Positions 25,801 to 40,800 of a stretch of 64,000 nucleotides of DNA are shown here, one piece after another. The stretch's first letter is position 1, and every line of letters starts with the position of its first letter. The notes beneath the pieces are model-generated. The model ran no database searches and was not told the origin of the DNA. It saw only the letters and a list, made by a program, of their open reading frames with translations. The stretch lies in the NCBI GenBank assembly GCA_013398615.1, contig VZSR01003798.1:10477542-10541541 (forward strand). Direction: 5' to 3'. The position numbers and the translations under genes were made by a program. Source of the stretch: Brachypodius melanocephalos (Eukaryota; Chordata; Aves; Passeriformes; Pycnonotidae).

Positions 25801-28800
25801 ATCTCTTTCATACGGAGCCAGACTGATCTACTAAATAGTTCACAAATAAAAGAAAAATGATAGACTAAAGAACTCTACCTACATCTGCCCTCCAACCATC
25901 AATCTAAACTCTCAGATCACTCCATCTTTGTGTGCTTAGTGTTCTTAGCTGTAAAATGGAATTAATACCATTAGCCTTCCATGACACAAACCCTCAAGAC
26001 AAAGAGCTATAAAGAACCAACCCTTCATGTTTTAAAGTACATTCAGCTGTACTTTGCAGGAACAATTTAGAAAGAAACATATATATAAGTTCTCATTGCT
26101 AATCCAGCACAGCATTTTCTCTTTTAATGAGTAGGTCATTCTTTATGCGTGAAGTTTGCTCAGTTGGCAGAACAGTTTTTTCAGGTTGCCTGAAGTCTGA
26201 CTAGTTTTGCTTCATCCCCTCACACAGAGAGAGAGACAAAAGAAAAAGAGACCTTGATAACTATCATGAAAACTCTGATTGATTTTGTGAAGATGATGGT
26301 TAAATATGGAACAATCACACCAGAAGAAGGAGTTTCCTATCTTGGTGAGAATATATACTTTATACAACTGTTATTAATGGTGTGTTCTTCCTCTACCAAC
26401 AGTGATAATTACCTTCTCATCTTCCTTGCTCTTATGAAACCTGTTTCAGATCTGTTCATTGAAAATGCTAAAGCTACACTTCTAAATGATTGATCATTTC
26501 CTACAGCAATGTTCAATTCCATACTGCTTTAATATTTCCATCTAATGAAGGAAAGGTAATTTATCAGATATGCATTTAGAGTATTATTACACTTTCACAT
26601 CTGTGAAGCACAATTTATGTCAGGTAATATGAGGGTTTTCTCTGTTCTATTAAAGTGGATTAGGTCCCTACATTTCCCAAAAATAATCCAGCACTTCAGC
26701 TCCTTTAATCTGTCACTATGGGTAGCTGGTAGATGGGACATAATGCTAAGGTTGTCTACCAACTCCTTCCATCTATGAAGAGTGTTACATCTTGGCACAG
26801 GAGTAGATTTTGAAGCACTCTTTCCTGGACCCATTTTAGAGTCTGTGGCTATGTAGGTTTTATAAAATCGTTACCATTTCCTGAAGAGGGAATTTGGAAT
26901 GGCCAGGTTTGTGTCTCACACACCTTTCCTGGTTTTGACAAACCCTCTTCCATTCATTGTAGGCAGCCTGTCTAGTTAAACAAGCTGACCTACAGAAGAA
27001 GGGCTCATCTGTACAAACTCTGCACAACCTTTTCATTTTTCTGAAGTATCTCTGGTCTGGATTAGTCTGACAAGTTTTTGTTTGCATCAGGGCAATTTCT
27101 CAGGTTCATAAATCAGCCTGTCACAGAGAGAGGACTGGCAATGGTCTTTCTGCGTTGCAGATACTTGATTGATGCCATTGTAACTGTATGGATTGATTAT
27201 CAATTACTTGCCTCCAAAAGATCCAGTGAATCATGACTCACATTCAGTGCATGACTGCAACTCCTCTCTAAAGAATTCATGATATATCTGACCAAGGCTA
27301 TCCCTTTATTTGCTGTAAGAAATCTCCTTGAATTATGGAATATTTGGACAACTTTATGCCCCAGTCCAGCTCTTTATTCCTCTGTCTGCCAGTACATTTA
27401 AAGAAAGATGCACATAAAGAAAAGGTTGATTTTAAGCACAGAGGTTTCAGTGTCATTCTAGAAATGAAGATACTATGGCTTGATCAAATATTGCCAAAGT
27501 TAATAGGCTAAATTCATCCCTGATGCAAGACCATGCAGATAATAGAATTACACTAGGAATGCATTTTTTCTGCTAAAATTCAGGGCAGTTGTTCACATTG
27601 GCTTTTATTTGAGCAAATAGGTACTGTAACCCTGGAAACAAATTGCCATGATGACATAGTACAGAAGGCAAGGATTAAGTTAAGAGTTTGAGAGGTCTGA
27701 TTTAGTCTGGATTTAAAGTAAGACTATCAACTGATGTGTCCAGACTCTGCCTTGCAAATGAGTGATTTATGCAGAGATGGATTTTGTGCTCCATCAAAGC
27801 AACTTAACTGTAGTGCAAAAAGCTTTCTCATAGATTCTCAGGTTGCTTCTGTGGTGTTCTTTTTTTAGACTTGCTGTTGAGAACTTGCTTTAAAGCTGAC
27901 CTTCATTTATTGAGCTAATGCTCTCAAATACTGAAGAAGAGCATCCACAGGAGCATGTTAGCTTCTTGCACTGTCCTTAAGCATGGCAGCAGTTTTATTG
28001 CCACTCTTACTTAACTAAAAGTTCTATAGTCTGTAATAGCTGGATAGGTACTGTGTATCTTGGTGCAGTTTGGATTAGGGGTTTGTTACACAGCTGTGAT
28101 TATTTCTAGCAGATAAAAGAATTAGTATGAATGTCTGTCAGAGAGAAGAATCAGTGTAAAAAATTGTCAGCCTTTTGTTGTTTCCTCAGTCTATAATCAG
28201 TGAGCAAATTCTGTGCTACTTGGTGGAAAATACCTACTGGGTCTGATGGATTACATCCTCTCTCCATTTTATTACAGTAGGAAACTGCCTAAATTAATTT
28301 TCCCCACTCTGTGACTGAAGCCATGCGTAAGCTATGCCTCTGAATTATACATTTGAATTAATAAATAATTTACTGAATCAAGTCACAAGGTGCAGGTTTT
28401 TTTGCAGGGGTGCAGAGACAGTGAATTTGAATGCATATACCAGTAACAGCTGGCTTGGGATTTGGAAACCACAGCATTATGTCATCATCATTGCATCTTA
28501 CTCCAGGGGAAAGTATTTTGCTACAGCAGTGGCTGATGTTATTAGGTTTAGCTTTATTAGGTTTAGACAAAGGGTCTAGCTGCAATGTGGTGCAAGAAAA
28601 ACACAGATGCACATACATGGAAACACAAGAAGTAAGTTTATTTTTTAATACATATATTCAATATTATGTAATACATATCTAAAAGCTTTCCATATGCTAA
28701 ATGTAATCTGTAACAATACAGAAAGCCCAAACCAGCACATTCATATATATGAATCAGGAGAAAAATGATGCCTACCTTTTACAGTATGTGCTCAGAAATT

Positions 28801-31800
28801 ATAGCTCTGGAAGCATTAATGAGAGCCTGTAACAAACTGATAGAAAATGTGTAATCAGCTAAGGTGCATCTTATTTGATAATTATCTTGCTGTGGCAAAA
28901 TGCCACCATTTTCTATCACTCTTTACTTTCTTAGCTATGAATGCTGTTACAGGGAGCAAATTCTTCTGTGGAGTGAAAGCCTCATTATATGTTTCTAGCC
29001 TGTTCAAAGGCTTTCGGAAATCTTCCTAGAAAGACCATCTACCTTCTGAAGACTGAAAGCTGCTTTAAAATAATTTTTGCAATTAAAAGAATGGATAAAC
29101 ATTGTTTGGTATGGAAAGCATAAGGTAGGAAATTATGACACAGGATCTCAGGAACACAGGTGGCTTGTGAATTAGATCCAATTGTGCTATTATCCACCTT
29201 TGGGTTTGTTGGCCCAAACAGCTGGACTCCCCTTGCTTGCCCCAGCCTGTCAGAGGAACAGGCTGCTCTTCCTGAACAGGCTGAGTTTTGGGAAGGGCTT
29301 GGGACAGTTACTGAAATGATGTTGCTGTTGGCAAGGGTGCAGTGATGGAGGGGAATGGAAGTGTTGGAACACTTCCACATAGTGACCAGCGGAAAACAGC
29401 AAGAGGCTCTCAGATAAGTTATAAACTGATTCAGCATAAAATATTTCATTATTCGTGGCATTCATAACATTTATATTGCATAAATAGCTGATACTGATGC
29501 ATAAATATCTGATAATCCATGCACAACTGAGAGGACAATATCCTTCACAGTGCTGAATGCTTCAAGAGAAAAAAAACTGAGCCAATAGCAAAACTCACTA
29601 ATTTCAGCACATCACAAGGCATGCATTGCACAGATACTTGTACTGTTTAAATATTATTTTGTGAGTAGTATCACACTTTTCTTCATTTTCCTTCTGTCTG
29701 TTGAGTAACGTGATAGTGGAGATTCACTCTGATAGCCTTTCCACCAAAGCCATCTATCACAGACCAGATAAAAGCTTCATCTACACCACACAAAGAATTT
29801 TTTGCATGACAAGTGACTTTCCCTGCATATGCCAGGCCATCTAGCTAGTTTTAAAATGAAAGCATATCAGTCCACTACCATCTTGATAAAAGCTCTATTT
29901 ATAGTAATTATGTAAAGTAAACTATAGTCTTGTGTCAGCTTAGAAACAGGAACAAATGGTTTCTGCCAGTTTGTTCAGATACAGTTGTAAATCATCTCCC
30001 ACCAATAAGACCAAAATAATGAGTGATTTTTGGAACGATTCTAGGAAATATTTGCAATTAGAGGCTTGGGGCCATAGAAAAAATTCAGCTTTCAGAGATG
30101 ACAGAAAAATTCTCAAGAGGCACCAGTGTATATATCTGAATCTTTTTTACACAGTAGATTAATTACATCCTCCTGCTGTGTGCTGCTTACAAGAGTAGAT
30201 TTGTAGCAAATTTATCCATTGCCACCCCAATCAAGTGAAAGGTATGTTACCCAATAAACTATTACCCTAAAAATGCAGATTAGTTATGTGTACATTATTG
30301 CCTGGTGTGCAGTTCTCATTTATTGACTAGCACATGTAGGACAAACTTTTGCCATCAGTACTTTTCTGTGTCACAGATACATCTGTGACCTAGAGAAGTA
30401 CTGTATCTTCCACAAGTGGAGAAAAGAAAGAGGCTAAGGACTGGGAAGAAAATGAAGAACTCTGTAGCTTTGCTCTCTCTGAAGGGGGTCCCACTTTTTA
30501 ACTCCTTGTGGTAAAGCATTTAGATTACTGGAGCCACAGTGTAGAACACACAGCCCACAGCAGACTGGCTGAGAAGCAACCCCCCCTTATTTAGGAGGGA
30601 AATAGAAAAATCATACCAGCTGATCAGTGTGCAGTGTTTGAGTCACAGCTGCCTTCTTCCATAGACCAAACCAAAGCCACCTCTCACACCTTCTCCCTTT
30701 GGCTCTGACTCATTGTCAGAACCCACACTGTGCCCCGTGACTGAGTAGGAGACTGTGTTAGTTAGAAACGGCCATGAACAGATGTCTCTGTTTACCTTTT
30801 CCACCCTCATATCGTTTGTTCTTCATGGACAACAGGGAAGAAAACCAAGCCTCAGGACACACGAGCAATGGGACATGGATTGTTCATGGGGAACTATTGC
30901 CAAGGAAAATGAACACTCATTAGTTTGCTCCTTTCCTAAAGAACAGCTGGGATATTGTTTATATACTATAATACTATCTTTGTTTATATACTATAATACT
31001 ATCTTTTAGGCAGATTGAGGCTGCATAAAAGGGGAAGGAGAAGAGGCAGAAAGCCTCCTATGTTGATTTTTGACATGTCTCTGCCTCTCCACACTAAGGA
31101 ATATGCAATAGCTGTTGTGCCTCTCGCATTCGTTCTTGGTACTTCCACAGCTCCACTTCTGATGAAGGCAAAGCTCTGTGATTTCCCCATTGGAGGCCAG
31201 TGCACAGTAGATACAATCTGGCCTTTTCATGGGAGAGGAGAACTTGTTTGAATAATGTGACTAATGCCTGAAGTTCTCATCAGCACAGATGCTGCAGGCC
31301 AGAGATCTGATCCTGATATTTGATTAGTTGGCCAAGAACAGGCAGAGAGCCAAGAGTGTGAGACAAAGTGCAGATCACAGCCCACGCTGGCATCATCTTT
31401 CCTCTCCTTGCTGTGACCATGAGCTGATGCTCCCTGATGCAGACTATGATTTCAAAAGGTGAGGGAAGGTGCAGCTAAAGCACAGCCAGAGGCTACAAGT
31501 GGAATATGGACAGTGCCATGTGGACCTTTTGTTCATTTTGACCTGGGTGATGAAGGGCACTGACAGTATTCCGTACAGGGAACAATTCATGCATAATACC
31601 ATCATTTTCTTTTGAAAAACTCTTTTTTTCCAAAGGTCTCTTTGTTGCTACTGTAGATTTTTGTCATAAACATTAAATTATTTAACAATTTTTTCCCTAC
31701 CTTAATTTTCCTTTTGGTGATTTTCCTTACCCAGTATTTATCATGTGAATGATGCATACAGCTGCCAGTGGGAGCTATTTCATTTCAGGCAGCTCTTTTC

Positions 31801-34800
31801 TCTGCTATTCTTTTTAATCTGATGAACTAAGGTCACAGAGATGCCAGTATACTGTGCTATATCTGAAAAGTAGAAATCAGAGACGCCTCAGATGGCGAGG
31901 GTGGGGTGAATACTGAGGAGCAGCAGTCATTATGTAAAGTATATGCAAATAGTTAAACCCAAGATGAATTTATATGGACATAAAATAAAATGATGTGGGG
32001 ATAGAGAGTGTGCAAAGATCTCAGGCAAGAATGGAATCTAGGAAGTGCATTGATTGCAGACCACACTGCACCTTTATAGCTGTTCCTTCTGTGACCTCCT
32101 CCATGTCTGTCTTCTGCTACTTCTGCATTTAAACAAGCACATAAATGTGGGTTTGTTCCCATTGCTTAGATATTATCTCCTATTTTCCCCCAGTCAGACT
32201 CTCACTGCATAATAAAACAAGTGAGTGGCTATGGTGGGAGGAGTCTGTGACCTCACAGTTCTCGAGAACCAGGACCACTACACACTGCAGGAAACTAGGC
32301 ATCACCTGAGGCGGGCATTGTGTGTGGGGGCATAGTATTTTCAGTATCCACGGGTTCTAAATCTTCTCAGATATGTTTTGGGAGAGATCAAAGAGTTTTA
32401 GTACCACTAATTGCTTTTCCCACCACATTACATGACTATCAAGAATCCAAACAAATACTTTACAGTTCATTCCTTTACTTACCACTATCTACTATTTAAT
32501 TTCGCAGTTATTTCTTGCAAATATATTGCTTCTTCTTCCATTTCCCTTCACTCTTTCTTCTGTGCTTTCCCAACTGGATGGAAAACTCAATCTCCTCATA
32601 GTATCTTATTTGACAGATATATTGCTTGGTTCTTGAAAGTCTAGGTTTTGCATCCTCCCAAGTGGTTTGTGTTTTTAAAAGAGGGCAATGCTTTTATTTT
32701 TTTCTCACAGTATTTAATAGCTCCATAACTACCCCCCCTTTTCTGAATTCAGTGCCTCTCTGTTGAGAGTTGAGCACTGAGACCCTAAGTTGTGATTTGA
32801 GATGATTATGTGGGTGTGGGGAAAAGAAGGTGTCACTGAACATTTAAGGCTCCATCCCACTCCTGCAGGAGAGGCAGCTCTGTGCTGCTTCAGTCCCAAA
32901 CCATCATGCTCATAAAGGGCATGCTGTGAAAACATATAAAATGTGTGCACAGGCCACGGAGCAGCTCCAGGATGGGAAAGGATTAGCAAAGGACTGCACC
33001 ACGCAGCTCTAAGAATATTAAAAAGATAAATCTGAGAAAGAGCCTGTGAGATAGGGAATTTACTAAGGGTGATAGAGGAGACGTGGTCAGAGCTATGTTT
33101 ACCTCAAAGCACATCTATTTAATTGTGTTTTGCTTTTGGAGTTGCTTTTAACCTGATTGCCAAGTGATACTGTCACTGTCCGAATTTCAGCTCACTCTGA
33201 CCATCTCATCTGTAACCCCTTTACAAGTGATGCCATGGCCTGGGATTTGTCACCTGACATGTCACTCCTCATGGCAGCATTAGGCTTCAGGCACTCCATC
33301 ACAAGAAATCAGTCAAACAGGAAGATTCAGAAAGAAAATGCCCTATCTTGACATGTAAGGCAGGGAGTTAGAGAGCAGCAGGAGATTTGCAAGGCTGAGA
33401 CCCATCTGGAATTCCACAATGGAAGGATTTCTCTTGTTTGTCACAGTTTTAGCAGTTTATGTGACATATGCTTGATACAGCTATAGCTGACAAAAGGTCT
33501 GACTCTGCTTTTGACTACATTGGAGAAAATCCAATGGATATTGACAGTTCGTGGACAAGCACTCTTCCAAAGAATTAATCAGATGTGCTCTTCCCATAGA
33601 ATAGTCCCAAGCAAATGCTGAGATGTCCAGAGTTTTTCACAGATGGAAAATAGCCTTGCAAACTCTTAAGGATCATCTACTGCAGGAGACAGAAAAGCCC
33701 TAGAACTGTGGTTTTTTAATGCCTGACATATGTGCATCTCACACAAGCAGTCATCAGCACAAAGCTTTCCAGCTGAAGCAGTTGGAGCATATGAACTCAT
33801 TAAGTAAACTATTTTTTTAGCTAGCATTAAAAGTGATCTCAGATACCTTGATGATCCCTTTTCTCCTTTAATAAACACAGTCTTTTTATGCTGTATGAAA
33901 ACAGAACAACAAAGCAGGTCTTTCTGTGGAAATTTAATTACATAGAATCTCAGCTTCAGTCAGTTTGATGAGGATAGAATGTGAAACTGCCTCCCAGGTA
34001 CAGGACAAATATGAGGAAGAAAAAACCCTTTGCAGGAAAATTTGCAAGAGTCTGGAAAGCACCGTGAATCTATCTATTGAAAAAGGTCCATGTCATGCTT
34101 CCATCACCAGTTCCATTCAATACTCAGATGGATATATTAGTTTCTGCCTCTCTAAGAACAAAGTAATTTAATTTGTAATGCTTATCCATGTAGTATCTTT
34201 TCTCATGGATTTAGAGGGTGTTACCACTGTACATTCTCCCAGAGTAAAGATAAAATATTCTGGTTTATGCTGTCCAGATTTTTGGATGCCCAACTTGAAG
34301 GACTTTAGAGTTTCGAAAGTCCTGGAAATTTGCATTTTCAGGTGGAATTGAGAGCATCTCTCCTTGTGTAGGAACTGGGCCTAGGATGTCTCCGAAAGCC
34401 TAGTCAAAACAGAAGCCCTCCTGCAGCATGAATGCTTCAGTGAGTCATCCCAGATCAAAGAGCAGGTTAGAAAGTGAGGCAAGGAAGAAACCAGATCTTG
34501 TGACTCCGGGTGTCTGCTTGGCTGATGAGATTATGCTGCTCCGTGGAAAGCTGCCGCCAGGGCATTGACCTATTTACCAGCGTAGGTCACTTCCATTAGC
34601 TCAGTAGTTATTGTCCTGTTGTTTTAATTAGTGCCATTTCAAATAAGTGGCCAGCTCTGTGGAAAGGTCAGTACCTTTCGAAGCGCTTCCTCTGTGCAAA
34701 TGAGGTTGCTAAGGAAACGACACCGGAAAAGCAATCAATCCTGGTTGGAGCTGCGCTGGGAGCCGCGGTTGCTTAGCTGCTGGCCAGGCACGGCTCGCTC

Positions 34801-37800
34801 GGGAGATGATTCACTCCATCAGTAACTCAGAGCAAACACCGCTCAGCCCCGGCCCGGCCACACATGGCAAGGACAAACATGTTTTGAAACAACACCAGCT
34901 GTTAAAGCGTTCATTTTGAAGCGGAGCAAGGGCAATAAATCCTGTTCAGGAAGAACTGGGATTATCTGGCAATATTCTCTCTAAGGTACAGGTGTAGGCA
35001 CATCAGACAAGTCCTTCAAACATGGACTCTATCACTCAGGAAATTCGCCTGATTATAAATGTTTAGATCCATGTGGATGAGCCATCCAGATGGCAAGGTA
35101 ACTTCACGACTTCTGCAAAACGTAGTGCCTGTTAAAAGGCCTGGCTTGTAAGTTTGTCCATATCCTTACTGACAAAACAAAGCTCTGAAAATGGAATACA
35201 GTGGTTATTGTATTCAGTTTGGCTTTAGTGGCAAAGCTCTGGTCTTCAATGGTCAGCATTGCCTTATTAGCCTTCCTAGGGCTGGAAAGCAATTCTGTAC
35301 TCACAAAGGAGTGATAGAGAACTCACATGAAATTGTTACCCAAATCAAAGGACTCAGAGAAACTGTACAATTCCTGATGCAATTTATAGAAGTGAATAAA
35401 TAATGGAGGAGTATAAATCCCATTGCATACAGTAGCATGTGCTGTATGTGGATATGTGTACAACTTTCAAACACTCCAGTCTATCAACAGAACAAAAACT
35501 TTTGGAAACAGCAGTGTCAGACATTTAAATCTAAAGATGCATCAGCAGGTTATACATCTATCTCATGGTGGAGTGTTTTTGTTTCCTGCTAATAGAAATT
35601 TACTGCCTAAATGCAGGCATTTTTAAGGAAGAACATGAAAGGCACTTATGAATCAATGCAGTTACATATGAGTCATATTTTAATTTTTTTAATACTTTTA
35701 TTTTTTAAATATCATGTTTAGATTTTAAATTAAGCCTAATTTAATAGAATATGCTGGATTAAGCTCCAAAATCAGTGACATTTTTGCATTTGCATAGATT
35801 AGTTTACATTAATTAGTTTACATTATATTAGTTTATTACTTGAGTTTACAAAGGGTTTTTAATTTTTTAACTGCGTAATCTTATCTTGAAAACTGTGTCT
35901 TTTGCAACAGAGAAATCCATATATTACTGTTGAAATACTGGTGTGGTACTGCTTCAGGATGAAAAACAGAATCTTAAGATGAACTGAAAGGGATGTTTAA
36001 GGTCCTTTCAATAAGCTTTGGATCAAGTGATTATTGAGGCACTACTACCACCACTATAATTCTGGCCTGTTTTTTATTTCACCAGGATGTCTGACCCAGC
36101 TTGTAACAGCCCAGAGCTGTTTTGTTTAGGGCATATGGGGCAAGGTCAGAAATCACATTAAAGGGATATGTAGCAAATGAAAATATTCACAAAAAACCTC
36201 ATGATGTAATGTAGAGTTGGGAGGGTGAAATCAGGCACTGTGCCAACAAATACTGCTCACATTTTAATTTTATGTAAATAGCAAAATATCGAGGATGCAG
36301 ACAGACAGGATTATGCAATTTCTCATCAGATAGGAGGCACAATTGCTTGTGGTGATCTGCCACAAAGAGAAATATGCTTGCTAAAAAAACTACTCCTTAT
36401 GTTTCCATGCTGAGTATCTTTCTAATGGAAAAAATGCTCCCAGTTGATGGATAAAATATACAGAAAATATGATTTAAAATATTATTAGCCTTATTATATC
36501 TATTCTGCTGCAGTTCCCACATTGCACACTGAATAGTTCCGCTGTTTATATGAAAGGAATTTTGACAAATTTCAAAACTAAATCTCTCAAAAATACCCAG
36601 CAACAAGACAGTATGTCTGAAATTTTGAATCCATGTTTAACTGAACCTTTAAAGTCTAATAAAAGGAAGGAAAATTCTACACCATGTCCATAATATGAGT
36701 GAGGAAACATGGCACGTTGTATGGTGATTGGTATTTTGAATATCTACCAAGTGGGGTATAAAAAGGACTTTTTTTCTCACATAAGCATACAATGTTTATA
36801 TCTGAAACATCCATCTTTATGAAGAGGTGTTTTTACTTTCAAATTAGATTAATTCAGCCCTGAAATTTGCATAGAAATACATTTTCTAGTCTTCTAGAGC
36901 TAGATGTCTAGTTGGTTTTCAGGTAAATGCTTGATTTCAACAGCTTTAGAAAGTATTTGTTTACATATTTATTTCATCTAAATATAATTTAAAACATTTT
37001 ACTCAACTTTTTCTAATGAAACCATATAAAATCAAGACATATAGGAAGTCTGGGATAGTGGTTTTCACCAGGGTGAAGCACATATTTCATAGTCTTGTAT
37101 TTTTTGTGAACTTAATTAAAGCCTTTCATTGCTTTCATCAGAATAAATTGCTACAGATAGTCATCTGTATTTTGTGACTTACGTGACTGAAATATGGAAT
37201 ATGATGCACACTTTTGCTGACTTTATGCATGTTGGCACTATTTGGTACTCTTATTGTCATGATTCAGTTGTTATTTTTTTAAAATAAGATTGATCAATAT
37301 TCCATATAGCTATTTGTTCTTTTAGCATTGGCTCTGCATTAACTGTTCAGGGACAAGGATGAAGGCTGTTCTTTTAGATTTCTACTTACCATTCAGACTG
37401 GTGTGGGGAGAATATAGTATGGATTCTGCATCTTATCCATTGAAGAATAACTGGGGTTTGGTTTTGTTTTGCCTTGATTTCTAGAAAACTTAGATACAAT
37501 GATAGCTGAGCAGACAAAGAAGAGGCTTGAGAACCCTTCCACTAAAACCAGGACAAAACTAACAGCAGGTACTTACTCTACAATTTTCTTTCCTGGAATA
37601 ACATGTTTTTTAACCTATTCAGTTAAAAGTATGCTAATTGCTTTAGCAGCCAGACTGCTTGATAAAGCCACAGCCTCTCAAGGACCTGGACCAAGCCATA
37701 GCTCCGTTGTCTAGGCACACAACAAGAGAGAGATTTTCACTTAATTGTCCAGTCTTTGAGAAGTATATTCACTCTCTTTTTCTTCACTGGAGTCCAGATG

Positions 37801-40800
37801 TTACACATACACAAAAGCAAGCCGTATCAGTGCTTTATAATACTAAAATAATAATGAAAAAGCATTAATTGTCAACTTTGAATGTAGCAAATGCAAGTGT
37901 CATAGAATTTTTCTCTGTACAAAATGTGCCTTTGCATTGCAGTCACCTGTGTTCAGCTATTGTTTGTGAGAGCAGAAACAGGCATTCCTCTTTCCAGAGG
38001 TCTGGAGTAGATATGACCTTTAGAAACCAATTTGAGCCTCCAATGAGGCTCTTCCTCAACCAGCAGTCAAAATGCTTTACTTGCCGAGATTTTATTGATG
38101 TGATTGAGAAATGCTCCTGGTACATTTGATACAAAATTGTTTGCTTTTGTTATTTCTTTAGACAAGAGTAGTGAAGAAGCAGACAGTACAAAGGAAGAAG
38201 CAGCTAAAATGGAAAAGGAATATGAAGTTTCAAAGGATTCTACAAAAAATGAGGGACAAAATGCAGCAGGAAACAGTGAAGAATCTGGAGGTACAGAATA
38301 ATGCTTTTCCTACTATGTGTGCTCCAAATGATTGGAGTCTTTTCCTCTCTTTGGTATTGATTTTCCGTGGTGTTAGCATAAATATCTTCAGTCTATAGGC
38401 ACTGGGAAGCAGCACACAACAGCTTGATTCAGGAGTGTACTTATCTGCCAAGTTTTAAACATATTACACTACATCCCTTGCTGGGCAGACATTCACAGAA
38501 TTCATAGACCCTTTTAGAGCGATATGAAATGCAGTTTGATGCAGTAGTGCAGATTTTGCTTCTTTGCATCTGTGGCTTTTCAGTGGAATCAGATGGCCAG
38601 AATATTCAGTAATCTGAGCAGGCCCTTTGATTTCTATAGTTTGTGTTAGAACAAGCTGGTACTAAAAGGCAATGAGGAGTTCTGCAATGTCGCAATTTGC
38701 ATTTCCCACTGCCAGAGGTTAAAACTTATCAGTAATTAACCTGTTTTACATAACTTGGTAAACATTACAGTAAGTTAGTGTCTCCCTAAGCAAATGTAGC
38801 ACAGTAGTACAGTTATTTTTGTCATGCCTCAGTATGACAAATAATGCCACGTGCTAAATCACACTGTGCTGGCTGAAGTCACCTGGGTGCAAATCAGCTG
38901 AAAACAATTCTGCAGGAGACATCATTCCTCCTTATTGTGCTGAACTCTTGAAAGAGAATGTTCGTTGGTGCAGAAACCTTTCCGTGAGTTCTTATTGCAA
39001 AGGGTCCAGCATAAGTATCTATGTTTTGTAATCAGTTGGTTAAACAAAATTGTTTCTTTTGCACCAGTGCTGTCTGATGCTCATACTTTTTGGGATCCAG
39101 TGTTTTCACTCAGGCTTCTCAGTAATGAATTGCAGAAATCAGGACTGCAGTAGATTGTAGCCCATCAGGTCAACTCTGTGGGCAGTGCAGCCGCTCACAG
39201 AAGGAAGGTGACATTTTTTCCAGCAGCTTATTTATCTCAACATGGAAGAGGAAAATAGCTCAAGACAGCTGTCTGATTTCACAGTAAAGAAAAGTTATAT
39301 CAATGTCCATGGGAAGTGATAAATAACACCTTTTACTTATCTCTTGAAGATTTGTCTTTTCCGTTTGGTTCAGGTTATTTTCCTTTATCTTCAGCCCCAT
39401 AGCTACTTAGAAATTTAAATTGGGTCAGTATCTAGTTCTTTGTCTCATCATGCAATGCCCTTGCTCTTTCACAAAGTAACTTACTGTAAAGTTGCTGCAC
39501 TCCCAGCTCAAAAATGAGGGTGTATCTAGTACTGTATCCATTTACTAACAGGAGCAGACATGTATAGTTGGCAGTAGTAACCTTCTACACACTAACAACA
39601 CTAGGTTTTTATTCCTGACAAATGTAAGAACATTACATCAATAAAGCTCCAGCCAAGTTAAGAATTCAAAATCCATCAGCTGGAATATTTCCTTAGGGGC
39701 CTTATTAGGTAATCCTTGTACTAATTCTGTCCTGTGTGCTTTCTGGTCCAAAAATAGCCATCACTTTAAATTTTAGCTATATAACAAGGAGTTATCATGG
39801 TAATTTTAATACATCTTTTTTCTCAGTAAAAATAGTAACTATATTGCAACTTGTCTTTCCAAAACATCACAATTTTAGGTTTGCTGTATGCTGCTAGTAT
39901 AGTATAGTACTACTATATGGAGGAGTTTTGATATTGAAAGCTCTCAGCCCTAATTAAGTCATTCCTTGCTATCTCAACAGCTTTTTCTTTGCTGAACAAT
40001 TATGATGATCAAAAAGCTATAGGTTGTTTTTAATCCACATATGCAGTTTATGTTGATGTCACCAAAAGTTATGTATAAAGATCAACAAAAAGCCATGATC
40101 CTAAGTTTGTGCATGACTAATCTTGCATAGGCAACACCTGCTAACCATCTGTGGGAATTTTGCCTGACTGAGTTTGACAGGACTCAGGTTTTAAACAGAA
40201 ACTAAGAATAGTTTTAATCTGCCTTTGCTGTGTCCAACTTCACCTAGTTAAGCAAGCTGCATCAATCATTGATCTAAGTGCTTGATTTCTCTCTCATCCT
40301 TTCCTCCAGGGAAATCTGAGGCATATTTGGAAGCAATCAGGAAGAACATAGAATGGCTGAAAAAACACAATAAACAAGGTAACAAAGAAGGTATGAAGTA
40401 AAAGGCCTTGACATTGGGGTGGGCACCATATGCATTAAAAAGCAAGTAATTTATATTGTGTTGTATGACTTAACATTTTGTTATACCTTAAATAATATTA
40501 ATGTGAAACTGTGCTTGTGTAGATTATAATGATCATTAGTGGTGTTAGAGTTAAATAATACAGGTCATGTAAAAGTTAAGCCAATGAACATAAATAGTGA
40601 ACTAAGGTAGATTAATGTAAACTGGGTTGAATGGCCCCTGGCCACAAAACCCACAGAGACTGACCCACAGTCTGACCAGCAGGGAGTTAGTCATGTGCTG
40701 TCCAAGCAGTCCTGGTGGGCTGCCTGTCACCAGGTAGCTGTGTCAGCTTTGTCTAGTGCTTCATTTCTTAGCTCATCATGTTGTTTAATTATGGCTTTAT

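Larger units (their letters stand above)
26345..37484 (+). other. SCG3 intron 8 (11.1 kb)
   Basis: The longest intron in the window. It contains no exon-like frame with convincing splice sites and no intact transposon that I recognise. Local items are an exact 25-bp tandem duplication (30956-31005) and a GC-richer block with RFX-like motifs (34500-34930); the rest is unremarkable AT-rich sequence. Confidence 0.8.
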
